DNA of 64,000 bases from Coriaria nepalensis (GCA_027186245.1 CP114497.1:5029501-5093500), one strand, 5' to 3'. Counted from the stretch's first letter, positions 21,875-33,891 are shown. Made by a program: numbers and translations. The notes: generated by a model from the letters alone, not told the origin.

Positions 21875-24557
21875 TCATAGCTTATTTGCTAGCTGAGGAA
21901 ATTGTTGCAAAACCCAAGTAACTCCTCTGATGGCAATCTGCATCATCAATCATACATGAATTAACTATCATATAATCATCAAAGTAGAAATTATTAAATA
22001 CTTGGTAGTTGGCTTAGCTCAAATATCCACTTTCCACTTCTTAAGTTGTGCATTATTTTTCAGACGTACAACTAATATTAACCTCCAGTCATGTAGTGTT
22101 TTGAGTTCAAATCTCTCCTCTCAAAACAATATAAGAAATATACTCTCTTCCAAGTACCTAGTCAACAGGAGCGGATGATAACTTATGATTCTTATAAACA
22201 GTCTACTTCGTATTCACGTGCAAGGTCTGATGAAAAATACGACTAGCATAATATATATCCGAGGAATGCACGTAGTATGTTGGATGAAAATAAAGGCAAC
22301 CGTACCAAGGCCGTTTCACCAGGCTTGAATGCAGGCTCGACAATGTCACGTGCATAGCTGTCAATTACGAACGACTTTTGGAGTTAGGCAGTTAAACTGT
22401 AGCTAAACCTGTAAACAAAGTATTTGCAAATACACATAAAATTAACCAGCGACACTAGGTAAATGGTTAGGCACCTGTTTGAAATCTGAAGGCTAAGGAT
22501 TGATCCCAGACCAGAGGTATTTGTTATTCTTTCCCAAGTTAATGTCAATACTCTTTTTCTCACTCCAAAACAGATGGGAACAGTAGAGACGTTCCTTTCT
22601 TAAAGTGGAAGAAAGTTTAATACGGCTTTGAAATAAAAATATGTAAGGGTAGAAAAACTATCCTGCTTTGATTTCTCACTCCAAAAATATAAGGGTAGGA
22701 ACAAAAATATATAAGGGTAGAAAAACGTTCCTTTCTTCATGAATTGATTTCCTGCTTCATGTCTTTTACACAATAAGGAAAAATAATAATATGTATTTTG
22801 CCTCTAATACTTTTCAAACTACAAATTACCGAAGGATCTAGCAAATAAAAGGACCCATTCTTACACCTTGAAAATTGTCTCAATCACTAAATACTTTCAA
22901 GGGAACTCCATAAACCTAAAACCATCAACTCATAATTCTCTTCCATTTTAAATTCTTACTCGCTTAACATGATTTGGCAGAGAGACAAACCTTTAGAAAG
23001 GATTGACTCATACATTCGATTTGGTAGAGAGATTTAATCAAGCGAAAACCACTTTGTCAAGGAGCAAGCAACGGGTCACTTCCTTTCCTAATCTTGATTG
23101 GAGACTATGGAAATTGGAAAACCAAAAATTCAAGAGAAGAAAAATCCTTGTTCCCTTCATTATTGACAACCAAACAAAAATTGTGCAACAAGTAGAAGTT
23201 TTTAAGCAATTCATTGGCCAAGGCTTGGATAATGGATCCAAGCACCACTTTGTATATACCCCTAGAGAAAAGATATGACTTACATAATTTGTCTCTTCCC
23301 ATTAGCAACATCCAAGCGATAAAAGCTGCATCCTTTGCTAAAAGGAAAAGGTCTTCCTTTCCATTCTGTTAATATTATCAGGTTCACCAAGCATCCCAAC
23401 AGGAATGTAATACATTATAAAATGATATGATCAGAAAATTTTTTTAAAAATTCCTTATAGCTACCTAAATGCCAAGTCACCCCAACGGCAGCAGAATCCT
23501 CAGTAGATAAATCATCAATAACAAACTGGAGATCAATGCTGATAGAATCAATGAACATTTTAAAAAACTCTAGGATGTCCTGCATATTAAAGTGACAATA
23601 ATACCATTAAGCATGTCATGTCGCACTTCGTACATAGAGCATTTTCACGAATCTTCTTTATCGTATATACATATGCAGAACTGAAAACGAAAGATATTTT
23701 GTTTGGACTTCAAACAAAAAGTGTAAAATTGACTTTCACACTCATTCATTAATCTTAAAAACAGTGGCGAAGCTGGAAGAAAAGGGGACACAAGACTTGT
23801 AGTTATGTGGATGATTGGAGGTGGGGATTTAGAAGAATTGGGGATTTCGGGAATTGATGAAGAATTGAAGAGGGAGAAAGCTAAAAAACTATTCTGTAAA
23901 TCTTTCATTGCTTAATTCCCTCAAGCCCAAGATTACAGTTTGTATCAGTTGTAATCAATTAACAAACTGTTTAACAAATTGGGTTGAGCTAACCAGCTAG
24001 ATTACACGTCGTTCTTCTAAGACTACACGTAGTCTATAACTTGGCTGGTGCACTAGACATTCTTTTGGGTCTGTCCAATGTTGTTGAGCCCATACACTTA
24101 TCACTTGTTTTATACTTGCAATAGTTTCCGACGAGCCAATTGCATGAATTTCTATCGATACAAACCACTTAATTGAATTAGCACAAGAATCGGTTCAAGA
24201 GATTGATCGAGTAGGTACCTTGCGACCGACGAAAGGACGAGGAAAGACGAGGTCTTCATAGATGCATTTCTCTGCGATGAGGTTTTCCACGGAGGCTAGA
24301 TCATGGGCGTTGATTCCTCCGTAGAATTTCCGGACGACTTCAGATGCAGGTGACAGAGTCTCGTCAGTTGCCGAAGAGGAAACGGTTACCGTCTGATCGT
24401 CCGACGAAGCCGCCCGGAGTGGTGATTGCAGGGCCCATCTCTGTGTGCAAAGGGAAGAGGGAGAGGAAGTGGGGAAGATGAAATTTGATGGGCTTGGAAT
24501 GCATTTGCTGAGGCTAAGAAGAGGTGTGGAGGGAGACCGTACTGTTAGTGACTTCAT
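21875..24557 (-). CDS. SnoaL/NTF2-like domain protein, predicted plastid-targeted (5 exons)
   Basis: Coding exons on minus: 24557-24219, 23579-23465, 23365-23284, 22357-22306 and 21937-21875, joined in frame to give 216 residues. Residues 1-50 are rich in Ser, Pro and basic residues, like a plastid transit peptide. The NTF2-like fold starts at SEVVRKFYGGINAHDLASVE (72-91) and continues through IYEDLVFPRPFVGRK (99-113). It goes on to DSISIDLQFVIDDLSTED, GVTWHLEWKGRPFPFSKGCS and RQIIYARDIVEPAFKPGE. This is the pattern of the plant 'nuclear transport factor 2 family' plastid proteins, whose biochemical role is not established; despite that family name they are not shown to be transport factors. 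All splice sites are GT-AG. Introns 3 and 4 are large enough to hold SINE-like and simple repeats. I start at 24557 because the leader is typical from there; an upstream in-frame ATG at 24629 would add a Lys-rich tail and seems unlikely. No disrupting change was seen. Confidence 0.88.
22005..22135 (+). repeat. Possible tRNA-derived SINE fragment (weak)
   Basis: Contains GGCTTAGCTCAAAT (A-box-like) near 22012 and GAGTTCAAATCTC (B-box-like) near 22102. Their spacing (~85 bp) is longer than in a normal tRNA promoter, so an insertion or chance is possible. It lies in intron 4 of the SnoaL-like gene. Confidence 0.25.
22448..22565 (+). repeat. tRNA-derived SINE-like segment
   Basis: GGTAAATGGTTAGGCACCTG (A-box-like) is followed about 30 bases later by AAGGATTGATCCC (B-box-like). 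This is the spacing of an internal RNA polymerase III promoter. The downstream body ends in a pyrimidine-rich stretch (CTCTTTTTCTCACTCC) that recurs in part near 22670. It lies in intron 3 of the SnoaL-like gene. No flanking target duplication was confirmed. Confidence 0.4.
22636..22730. repeat. Short tandem repeat, ATATGTAAGGGTAGAAAAAC type
   Basis: Three copies of a ~20-25 bp unit containing AAATATAAGGGTAG, interspersed with CTCACTCCAAAA and GTTCCTTTCTT words that also occur just upstream. It lies in an intron of the SnoaL-like gene. Confidence 0.6.
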
Positions 24558-24621
24558 TGCTACACACTTTTTTGTTTTTTGGTTCTTCAAACCCTTCTTG
24601 CAGTAGGATTTATTATATTTT

Positions 24622-24935
24622 GGGAACAATTACCAATATACCCCTTACGTTAGTTCATATTACGATTTATCTCCTGTTGTTTGAGAATTTTGTACTGGGA
24701 CTGTGCATGAGGCGGGCGGGTGGGCGTTAGGTTTAATAAAATATCGGAAATTATTTAAATGTGAAGAATTCTTACCGGTAATTAAATTAAATAGCTTAAT
24801 ATACTTCCCAAAATTTGCATGACTAAGATTTGGTCGGATACCTCGGTAAATAGAATTTTTTTTAAATGAAAAATAATGTCAAATTATAATTATTTTTTAG
24901 GCGTTTAGGTAAATATTCTTCCTTTTAACATTTTT
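24622..24935. repeat. Direct repeat, left copy (~310 bp)
   Basis: Matches 27724-28035 in the same orientation over about 310 bp. Shared blocks are TGAGAATTTTGTACTGGGAC, TTAGGTTTAATAAAATATCG and TCTTACCGGTAATTAAATTA in the same order. The right copy has an extra GGTGGGATG. The left copy begins about 65 bp upstream of the start codon of the SnoaL-like gene, so it overlaps that gene's 5' flank. Repeats opening with 'ATTACCNNTRTACCCCTTA' are common at plant DNA-transposon ends, but I cannot assign a family. Confidence 0.85.
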
Positions 24936-25429
24936 ATTTTTTTTATTTTTTGTTCTCTTTTTTAATGAATATTTTGATTGTTTATTCGTTAAAAAAAATT
25001 GAAATTATAATTTAATCATTCATTCTTTTTTTTTTCTTCTTTTTCTCTTAATGGCAGACGCACATTCTTTTTTCTTTTTTCTCGTATGGTAGACGCATAT
25101 ACAAGCTCATATTTGATACTAAAATTATTTAAAATATAGCGATTGAAACTTACTTACTTGCATGAAATTTGAAACCTAACGGCATTTATTTTGCTGCTCT
25201 GAGGTATGTATCAAGTTTTAATTTTTTTTAAATATTTTTTTGAGATAATATCGATGCAATAAAAATTAGACCTATATGTCCAATGAAACATGGCAGTCCA
25301 ATTTTCATTGCATTGACATCAACATGTTGGTCTAATGAAAATTAGACCGATATCTTTTTTTTTTTTCTTTTTTTTTTTTTCAAATATTGATCTAAAAAAA
25401 TTATGTGTTTATTTATTTTGTAGGAATGG

Positions 25430-25800
25430 ATTCATCTATTCCAATTTTGTTGGACAATGAAGATTGATATTGTGGATGATGATATATTTGAAGTGACACA
25501 AGATGAAGGTTGTTATCCATTCTACTCCACAGAATATTGGAGGGCCGCATATGCAGAATTAATTTATCATGTACGATGATCTAGCGAGTGGATACTCCAG
25601 AAAAGATCCGATCAATGGTGGTTCTACCTCCCATCATGTGTAAACAGAGTGAAAGATCAAAAAATAAACGTATACCGTCAGTCGGTGAACAAAACGGAGG
25701 AGAAGGAAATGTGGTAAATGCAAATGTTTATGACGTAATAGGAAGATTTATCGGAATCTGATTCTACCGGCACTGGTTGAAAATACTTCATAATATTATA
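25430..25800 (+). pseudogene. MULE transposase C-terminal fragment
   Basis: After a TTTTGTAG acceptor-like site, the plus strand encodes PLYSTEYWRAAYAELIYHV, then (after frameshifts) KNKRIPSVGEQN, RRKCGKCKC and ILPALVENTS. The same blocks in the same order end the transposase remnant at 5.0-5.3 kb (PLYSIEY, NKCILSIGKQ, RRKCSNSG, LAFVENTS). Only the tail downstream of the SWIM finger is present; the catalytic core is absent from the flanking sequence. Confidence 0.7.
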
Positions 25801-26149
25801 TTTATTATTTTATTTTGTAAAAATATTTATTATCTTTATTTTTATTTCTATTTTTATGAATATTTGGAATGTTTATCTAAGAAAATTAAAAAAAAACTAA
25901 GAAAACAAATCGATAGACATTAGTCCAGCCCGAAATGTTTGGACCGAAATCTTGAGTTAAAAATATTAATATAAATTTCAATTTTAATAATAATTGTGAA
26001 TTTTGAATTAGATCATGAATTTGTATTTTTTTAATTTTACTTTAATTTTATTTTTCAATTGTTGAATGAGTTGCAAAATTTGATTACACCTAAATGATTT
26101 AAATCAACAATAACTTAGCTAATAATTAGGCCGAACATACATCATAATG

Positions 26150-26490
26150 AATATACAACATACATCGATGGGGTCAATGGGGCCTTCAACTCTATAGGTC
26201 GATGGGGTCGATAGGGACTTCGACCCGTATAATAAATTAGCAGTTATGCTAGTATACAGGTCGACGAGGTCGAAGGCCCATTGTTTGTCGATAGGGTAAA
26301 TGGGGTTGTAAGATAATTTGATTATATTGGTCGATGGGGCCTTAGTAAACTAGCAGTTATGAGTATATTAAGCATAACCACTATGTTTCATACGAGTCGA
26401 TGAGGTTGATGGGGTTGATGAGGTCGATGGGGTTGATGAGGTCGATGGGATCGATGGGTCGATAAGGTCGATAGGGTCGATGGGACAAGG
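26150..26490. repeat. GGTCGATGG minisatellite
   Basis: Dispersed copies of GGTCGATGGGGTCGATAGGG (26170-26345) tighten into a near-perfect 9-bp array at 26395-26485 made of GGTCGATGG and variants (GGTTGATGA, GGTCGATAA). It lies just beyond the 3' end of the MULE transposase fragment, the position of the arrays in the other Ulp1-type MULEs here. Confidence 0.85.
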
Positions 26491-26539
26491 TGGGAATGAA
26501 AGCGATTACTAATATGAAATTGTGTTTATGTTGGTTAAT

Positions 26540-27115
26540 TTTATTTATATTAATTTAAGTTGAACATTTCCATTATATCCTAATGTAAGAACATTTGACT
26601 TAGAACCATAAAGGTTGAACCTTTCATCATTCGACCTAAAAGTCAAACCTTTCTAACATAACCCAATGATTAAACATTAGACTTAGAACCATAAAGGTTT
26701 CATCTTTCATCATTGGACCTAAAAGTTGAACATTTCTATCTTATTATAATGTTTTAACATTCGACTTAGAACCATAAAGGTTAAATGTTTCATCATTCTA
26801 TCTAAAGGTCGAATAATGAAAGGTTAAACCTTTAAGGTTTGAAAAATAATGTTGAAACATTAAATCATGATAGAAAGGTTCAACCCTAAGGTCGAATGAT
26901 GAAAGGTTCAACCTTTATGGTTTTAAGTCTAATGATAGAAATGTTTGATCTTTAAGTCGAATGATGAAAGATTTTAACTCTTAGGATTTGAAGTCTAATG
27001 TTTAAATATTAGGTCATGATAGAAAGATTCAACCTTTAGGTCAAATGATGAAAGGTTTGAGCTTTGTAGTTTTAAGTCTAATATTTAATCATTGGGTTAT
27101 TTAATCATTGGGTTT
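26540..27115. repeat. Tandem units followed by inverted copies (foldback)
   Basis: Three direct units of ~95 bp (26590-26810) carry TTAGAACCATAAAGGTT and CATCATTCGACCTAAAAGT. They are followed by three to four inverted units (26800-27080) carrying the complementary words AGGTCGAATGATGAAAGG and AACCTTTATGGTTTTAAGTC. The two halves could pair into a long hairpin. Confidence 0.8.
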
Positions 27116-27164
27116 AATCTCAAATGGATTGTACATGTAATTCGCCCAACTTTTGACCAAGATA

Positions 27165-27305
27165 CACATACTGACATATGAAATCTCGGTCTGAAACCAC
27201 AGACTGACATGTCACATATCGGTATGAGATACATAGACTGATATGTGAGATCTTGATTTGAGACCATGATGTGACACGTCAGTCTGTGGTCTCAGAATGA
27301 GATCT
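27165..27305. repeat. Imperfect palindrome
   Basis: GAAACCACAGACTGACATGTC near 27190-27212 is complementary, with few mismatches, to GACACGTCAGTCTGTGGTCTC near 27274-27296. Between them, CATATCGGTATGAGA-type words also recur in both orientations. Confidence 0.75.
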
Positions 27306-27723
27306 TAGATCCACAACTATAATAACAAGCTTAAACTTAAATTTAAACTCTAAATCATATAACAATTTCTTCAAATTCAAAACATTTTCTAGACCAATTA
27401 TCCTCTATGCTCGAGTGAGATTAGAATGAAGCCGCCAAGTGAGTGAGAAGAGAATGAGAGCGTGAGAGAAGAGGAGGAAGATTTCGGAGAAGAGGAGATA
27501 ATGAGAGCATGAGAGAAGATGAGAGTACGAGATTTTAGTTAGAGTGAAACAAAGAGAAGAGGAGAGAAAGTAAGATGTCAGTTTGTAAGTTTGGGATATA
27601 TGCGTGCGAAGGTTAATATAGGTAATTTCATATTTTTGTTTTTGTTTTTATTTTTTTTTAATTTAATTCAAAAGAGTAAAAAGTAAAAAAATTGGAGACG
27701 AAAGGTATTTAACAAAGAGTAAT

Positions 27724-28035
27724 TTTTAGGGATAATTACCGGTGTACCCCTTATGTTTGTTCATATTACAATTGATCTCGTGTGGTTTGAGAATTTTGTA
27801 CTGGGACAGTGCATGAGGTTGGTGGGTGGGCATTAGGTTTAATAAAATATCGGAAATTATTTAAATGTGGTGGGATGAAGAATTCTTACCGGTAATTAAA
27901 TTAAATAGCTTAATATACCGACTTAAAATTTAGATGAGTAAGATTTGGTCGAATATCTTGAAAAATAGAATTTAAAAAAAAAAAAAAGAATAATAATCAA
28001 TAATTATCTTTTAAGGTCGTAACAAATATTACATT
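27724..28035. repeat. Direct repeat, right copy (~310 bp)
   Basis: Partner of the copy at 24622-24935. The two are clearly diverged (base changes every 10-20 bp, several indels), so the duplication is not recent. The 2.8 kb between them holds the MULE fragment and its repeats. Confidence 0.85.
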
Positions 28036-29360
28036 AAAATGCTACAAAATATAAATATTTTTTAGATTTATAATATAAATTGCAAATAATACAAATTGAC
28101 CTTCAAGATTCTAAATTTTCGAACGTCATTATTTCTTCTTGCTTTCTAATTTTTTTTTATTGGTATCCTCTGTGAGCAGAAAGTAAAATACATATTATAA
28201 ATAGCTTAATACCTTAAATTATATATTCTTTTCCAATACTTATATGACTATGTAGTATTATTTCTGCATATTAGTACAAGGCAGAGAAAGTATAAAAATA
28301 TTAATCATTCTAAGTAATTGCATGTTCTGACTTAGGTGGAGCGTATTAAATATGCTTAATTAAATTGTATTGTAGTGTGAATATGGGTGTGCTAGAAGTA
28401 TCGAGATTACTTCAAAAATGAACTATTTAAACTGGAAAAAAGCTTGAGAAGTTATAGATATGACTAGTTAAAATGTAATTCGATACGTCATCTATTGAAT
28501 AAAGAATTTAATTACAATGTAAAAATATCAACTAAGAGAGTGAAATAGATAGAACAAATTATTAATAATTACACAAGCCAAAAAGCTAACACTGCTAACA
28601 AAATGACTACTAAACAAAAGAATTCATAAATACATGATGTAAATGAAGAGACTTTGATGAAAAGCAGAAATATTAAGTTAAGCGGCAATTTTGATAATGA
28701 ACCGATTGGATGATTATTATTTGTGTTAATGTTGGACCCATTACAATGTTAATGATGGTTCTATTTATAAGTATTTCTATCAGTTTGGTTTGCTTGGCTG
28801 CCAAGCCTTTCGAATGATGCTACTCACTTACCTCTTTTTTAGGCAAGTCTCTCTCTATTTTTATCCGATTACGCAACTAGCCATTCTTTCTCGACCTATC
28901 AACTTATTCCTTTTCTTTAGTATTTATCAAATGTAATCATGATTCAACCCAGGTTCATTCTTTATGCACTTTTAACTTCGAGATTAGCTAACAAGATTCC
29001 ATCTTTTTAGACTCTTTGACCTATTCTTCCTCCTTTAGCTTCATGACCAAGTTACCGTTCGTTTGTGCTTCCTTGATTTGTGCGCTCACTCTCCACAATT
29101 TTGGAAATTATTCCAACTGTTCGAATATTCCTTTCAACTGCTTCAAGTAAAAACTCATCTGATTGGCTAGTGTGGCCGATGAGAATAAAGTAAGTGTCTC
29201 AGTCAGTCATATGACTTTTGGCTGATCATTCTCAATTGCTTTTTAAATCTGAGAATGACTACATGCCACGTCATGTGTCAAAATAACAATTTTGGCATTA
29301 ACAGATGCCCTCTTTATCTCTCTTATTGAATAAGTATATTAATGATAGAGATAAAAGACA
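28036..29360. other. No recognisable feature
   Basis: AT-rich sequence with no domain, long frame or clear repeat. It could be the decayed LTR or leader of the coding debris that follows, but nothing in the sequence proves that. Confidence 0.4.
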
Positions 29361-29394
29361 CGATGGTTCTTGATGAGCCCTATAAATAATCCAT

Positions 29395-30020
29395 TATTCG
29401 TACTTCTTATACCATCATCCATTATGTCAGACCGCTCAAAAGGTTCAATGAGTCACTTCTCTGATCCTAGTATCATAACGATGAATAAATTTGACAACCA
29501 ATCTTCACGTGCCCCTGACACCTCCACTAAACACCATTCAAACATATTTTCCTCTTCTTTTTTTCGAAATGGGAGAAAATTGAAGGGTGGAAGGTATTGG
29601 TTTTGATCTAGTTTTAGACCGCCTTCTCATTTACGTACACTTTCTGCCATAATAACTTTGGATCCTATTACTCTTTCCCACGAACTCTATCATTTCTTCA
29701 TCAGACTATCAGTCTTTCAACTCTGAGGCGTTGCTTCTGCTAAGAAGACCACTCCTTAGAACAAATGTTAGATTGTCACAATGAGATCGTGTATTATGGC
29801 ATACTTCCTGACCAAGTTCGAGTAGGGCTGAAACAAATAGCCGATGAGGTAAGCCGACTAACCTCTTGCACCAGGACCAATTAGACACTAAGTCAAGAGC
29901 TTCAAATTATTTTGTTAATCATGGTCAAGAGTTAGCCGAACTTAACACGAAAAGGTCTCAAATTCAGACTGCCTATGATGTGAACCTCACGAACGTGCCT
30001 TGAAACCCAACAATACAAAT
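29395..30020 (+). pseudogene. Degenerate coding remnant, unidentified (probably transposon-derived)
   Basis: Plus-strand frames interrupted by stops and shifts share codon-like character: LDPITLSHELYHFFIRLSVF near 29660, then GILPDQVRVGLKQIADEVSR near 29805, then (frame-shifted) LAELNTKRSQIQTAYDVNLT near 29935. The last two segments look like the start and continuation of a coiled coil. I do not recognise a family. A gag-like or plant-mobile-domain-like transposon protein is possible. Confidence 0.35.
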
Positions 30021-30521
30021 TGGAATAATTTTCCCAAGAAAGCTAAATACTAGATTGTTTGAAAGGAATCCCCAACCCAATGATCATAAGAATCAAGAAC
30101 CGAAGGTATGAAATCGATAAGAATCTTGACTAAATGATTATAAGAATCAAGAACTGAATGTATGTAATTTGAACGCCACAAGGGGGAACCTTTGATAGGT
30201 TCATAAGTACTCTGAAGAACTAAGAGGAAACAACTTGAGAAAATAATTTTCATCAAAATTATAATTTTACATAATATTCACACCCTCTTTATAAAGAGGA
30301 TGGTACCAACACATATTAAGTAAGGTAATTAAAGCCTTTTCACACACACTAATGGCAGGATCATGAAAAGACACTTAGGAAAATGAAAGGTCTTTAGAAA
30401 TCTGAAAAATATTGGGAAAAATGAAAAGACACATCACATGCACAAATACTACAATTCATCACGTTTTCTGAACTTATACCACTCAATTAATTGTTTGAAT
30501 TGAGTTAATAAATTTGTAATA

Positions 30522-31345
30522 TGTTAGGAATTCATGCATTTAAAGTAGCAGAAGCAATATTTAAAATTTCTAGATCTTATCCTAAATATGCATAAATCCA
30601 TAAGCAAGATCGATTATACAATATTCATATACTGCATATATAAAATTTTTACAGAAAGTACAGTAAATCTCATGAATTTAAATATCAAGTTTAGGTTAAA
30701 GGTAACTTGATGAGAAAACTACTATAATTCTTCTAGCAATCCAAAATGAAGGGAAGATTTAAGATGCTCACATGTTCGTCCTCTAATCATAATCCACATG
30801 ATCCGTTCGCTCATTTAATTTTCTATTTTTATCAACACATGAATCAAAAGGTTTGGGAAAGAAATGGGAAAATTGCTCTCTTTCTCTTTCTCAATTTTGG
30901 CTAAGAGGAGGAGCCTTAGGCTTTTCGGCCACTTAATGAGGCATTTATAGTGTGACACTAGGTCTAAGGTTTCCTTGTAGCAAGGATTTCCTTAACTTAA
31001 TTAAGGAAACAATGGGTCAAAACCCTACATGGCCGGCCACTTCCATGGCTTATAACTCATGAATTTTAATCAATTCTTTAATTAATTTGATCCATGAAAA
31101 TCTAATTAATAGTTTGACCTATTAACCCTTTAATGTCTAATTACTAATATGAACCTTTAACACCCTTTTATAATTAAATGAAAGTTCATTTGTAATATAT
31201 TAATTTCTAATTAAATTAATGACACACTTAGTTGTGCTAGCAAAACTACATGACATTAGATTTAACAAATTAATAATTACCATTTTATCCTTATAGTCAA
31301 ACGACAAGTCAAATTATCATTTTATCCTTAAAATGGAAATGGTCC
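30522..31345 (-). repeat. Partial 3' LTR of element E
   Basis: Matches 32056-32850 base by base with moderate divergence. Shared words include TAGGAATTCATGCATT, CATGGCCGGCCACTTC and GTTGTGCTA. Homology stops near 31345. Confidence 0.8.
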
Positions 31346-32042
31346 ATTTTTCCCTTTTCCTAATAGGGTCATTTCCAAAACGATAAACATTATTTTAGAA
31401 AGTTTCATATTTTAGATCCTCTTCTAAATTTATAAAACATGCCAAAATAAAATTCCAAATCACATTAAATTCACCACAAATTATTTAAGGCAATTGAATT
31501 GATTTTATGTTTGATATAATAATAAAATACATATAAACAATTTATATTATTTTACTTTCCAAATATACATCAAACAAAAAATCCAATCATCAATTATATA
31601 ATGAAAATCATATTTTAATTAATTTAAATAAAAGACTATATTTAACTTAACTTTGGGAAAGCATCCGAAAATGATCTTATCGAATTAGGATTTCCGTGAC
31701 AATAATTTCCATCGTCGCCCTAAAGCGTAGAAGCCTGCGTGTGCATTGGAATCCTTACACAACACATGTTGCTGCCGGGCCGCGACATGTCTGCTGCCTC
31801 ACAGTAGTAGTGCACATCTAACATAGCCACAGTCGCGTGCACTACTGTTCAACGGTAGCACCGACACTACTCCAAGCAACAGGAGTGGGTGTCCCGAACA
31901 ACAACTCTATTTTTTGTTATTTCCAAAATTATCCTAACGTAAGGTTTTGTTAGAAAAAATAAATATGGCATCAATAACATTCAAGAAAAAGATCAAAACA
32001 TCAAATTAAAACAATCAACATATGCTTTTCCGGTAAGATCAA

Positions 32043-32054
32043 GGCTCGATACCA
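32043..32054 (-). promoter_or_regulatory. Primer-binding site of element E
   Basis: The minus strand reads TGGTATCGAGCC, one base after the LTR end CCTAACA. It resembles the initiator-tRNA-Met site TGGTATCAGAGC. Confidence 0.65.
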
Positions 32055-32055
32055 T

Positions 32056-33678
32056 TGTTAGGAATTCATGCATTCAAAGCAGCAGAAGTAATATTTAAAA
32101 TTTTCAGATCTTATCTTAAATATGCATAATTCTATAAGAAAGATCGATCATACAATATTCATATATTGCATATATAATCTTTTTACAAAAAGGCACAATA
32201 AATCTGATGAATTTAAATTTCAAGTTTAGGTCAAAGGGTTATCTTAACTTGATGAGCAAACTATTACAATTCATCTAGTAATCTGAATTGAAGTGAAGAT
32301 TCAAGATGCCCACGTGTTCATCCTCGAATCATAATCCACACGATCCATTAACTTAGTTAACTTTCTACCTTGAAATTCAACATATGAATAAAAAGGTTCT
32401 AGAAAAGGATGGGAAACTTTCTCTATTTTTCTTTCTCAATTTCGGCCAAGAGGAGAGGGAATAGCCTTAGGGTTTTCAACCACTTAGTGGGGCATTTATA
32501 GTGTTCCACTAGGTCTTAAGGTTTTCTAATCACATTAGGTTTCCCTGTAGCAAATGTTTCATTAACTTAACTAAGGAAAAAATGAGTCAAAATCCATATA
32601 CATGGCCGGCCACTTCTATGGGTTTTAATCAACCTTTTGAATAATTTGGCTCATGAAAATCTAATTAGTAATTTGGCCAATTAATCATTTAATATCTAAT
32701 TATTAATACGAACTTTTAGAACACTTTCATAATTAAATAAAAGTTCCTTTGTACTTTAGTAATTTCTAAATAAATTAATATCACACTTAGTTGTGCTACC
32801 AGAGTTGCATGACATCATTTTACTCTTAAAATGGAAACGATCGGTTTTTCCATTTTCTCCAACGAATCTTAAACTGAGTTACTATCGACTCTTTTGCGTG
32901 TGGCTAATTAGGTTTAACATTGCAGCGGTATGAGGATTTCATAATACTTTATGATTTTATTTAATTCATAATTAAATTCGTTTAATTTAAAATACCTTTT
33001 AAATTAAACAGTTAATTTAATCATATAATGAGTAAATAACTCAAACCTTCAATAAGATTAACTTCTAGCAAAATGTCAAAACTACCCGGGAGATGACAAG
33101 TATCATCTTCATAAAGAATCTCCTATGACTATAGTATATTTAAAATATTGATCTTTCCATCTTGCTAATATCTCGATTCATCCTAGGATATTAGACCCTA
33201 TCATGGTATGTATTTATAATAATTTAAGTATCATGTTCGGTACTCTTAGTCTCTACTAAGCACCACGTAATCATCAAGATGTTCTTTTAATACCAATGAC
33301 CATGAGATCAGCCATCCTAAACACTTTAGGCGAAAAACTATGTGATTGTCTATTCAAATCATCAATGTCCATTTTTGAGATCCTATGACAACAAATAGTT
33401 CGTGTCTTAAGCTTTAAGCAACTTAAGTCTCAATTAGCCTAATCTCTATCATGGTCTCCAAAGCACATAACTTAAGACATTATACTCTATCATGATATGT
33501 ATTTATGGAACATGATATATTAATTTCAGCAAAATCAATAAACATGATAAATAATAATTGACTTCCATAAATGATAACTAATTCACTATCTTACTAATAT
33601 ATATATAAATATAATATTACATAAATTTATTTACACTATCAAGTCAAAAATCGATTGCCCTGAGGACATACACTTTTA
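32056..33678 (-). repeat. 5' LTR of element E
   Basis: About 1.6 kb. Read on minus it starts TAAAAGTGTATGTCCTCAGG, where element A reads TCAAAGGGTATGCCTGTCAA. It then shares the LTR family words (ACTAAGAGTACCGAACATG, TGAGATCTTGGATTG-like) with elements A, B and C. Its outer end lies 213 bp upstream of the start codon of the next gene. Confidence 0.8.
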
Positions 33679-33891
33679 TGACATTCATTTGGATCCATCT
33701 TTGCCCGTGCTTGTCTAGAATCAGCCCAAATCTCCTTATTTTCCATTTTCTTTTGAGTTTCTGCACCCTAGCTCTTGTAATTGGCCCAACTGGATTGTTG
33801 TGTAATGGGTCCTTTGATGTCAGATTTTGATTCACATCAGATACAAAAGGTCCGAAACCGCAGAGGCTCACGACGGCATCGACGTCAGGTC

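Larger units (their letters stand above)
30522..33678 (-). mobile_element. Ty1/copia element E, coding region deleted
   Basis: Minus-strand element of the same LTR family as elements A, B and C. The 5' LTR is 32056-33678 (ends CCTAACA when read on minus), followed by a primer-binding site and about 700 bp of leader (down to ~31345). It then joins the 3' part of a second LTR (about 31345-30522, also ending CCTAACA). All gag-pol sequence and roughly half of the 3' LTR are missing. The flanking 5-mers (TAATA at 30517 and TGACA at 33679) could be a target duplication changed by two transitions, but this is not secure. Confidence 0.8.

Noticed and set aside
23003..23278. 91-residue open frame on plus
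   Set aside because: It lies antisense to exon 3 of the SnoaL-like gene and the adjoining intron; the minus-strand gene explains the sequence.
23645..23908. 87-residue open frame on minus
   Set aside because: It lies in intron 1 of the SnoaL-like gene and shows no coding pattern.
30517..33683. Target-site duplication for element E (TAATA against TGACA)
   Set aside because: Two of five bases differ; the match could be decayed or chance, so it is not listed as a feature.
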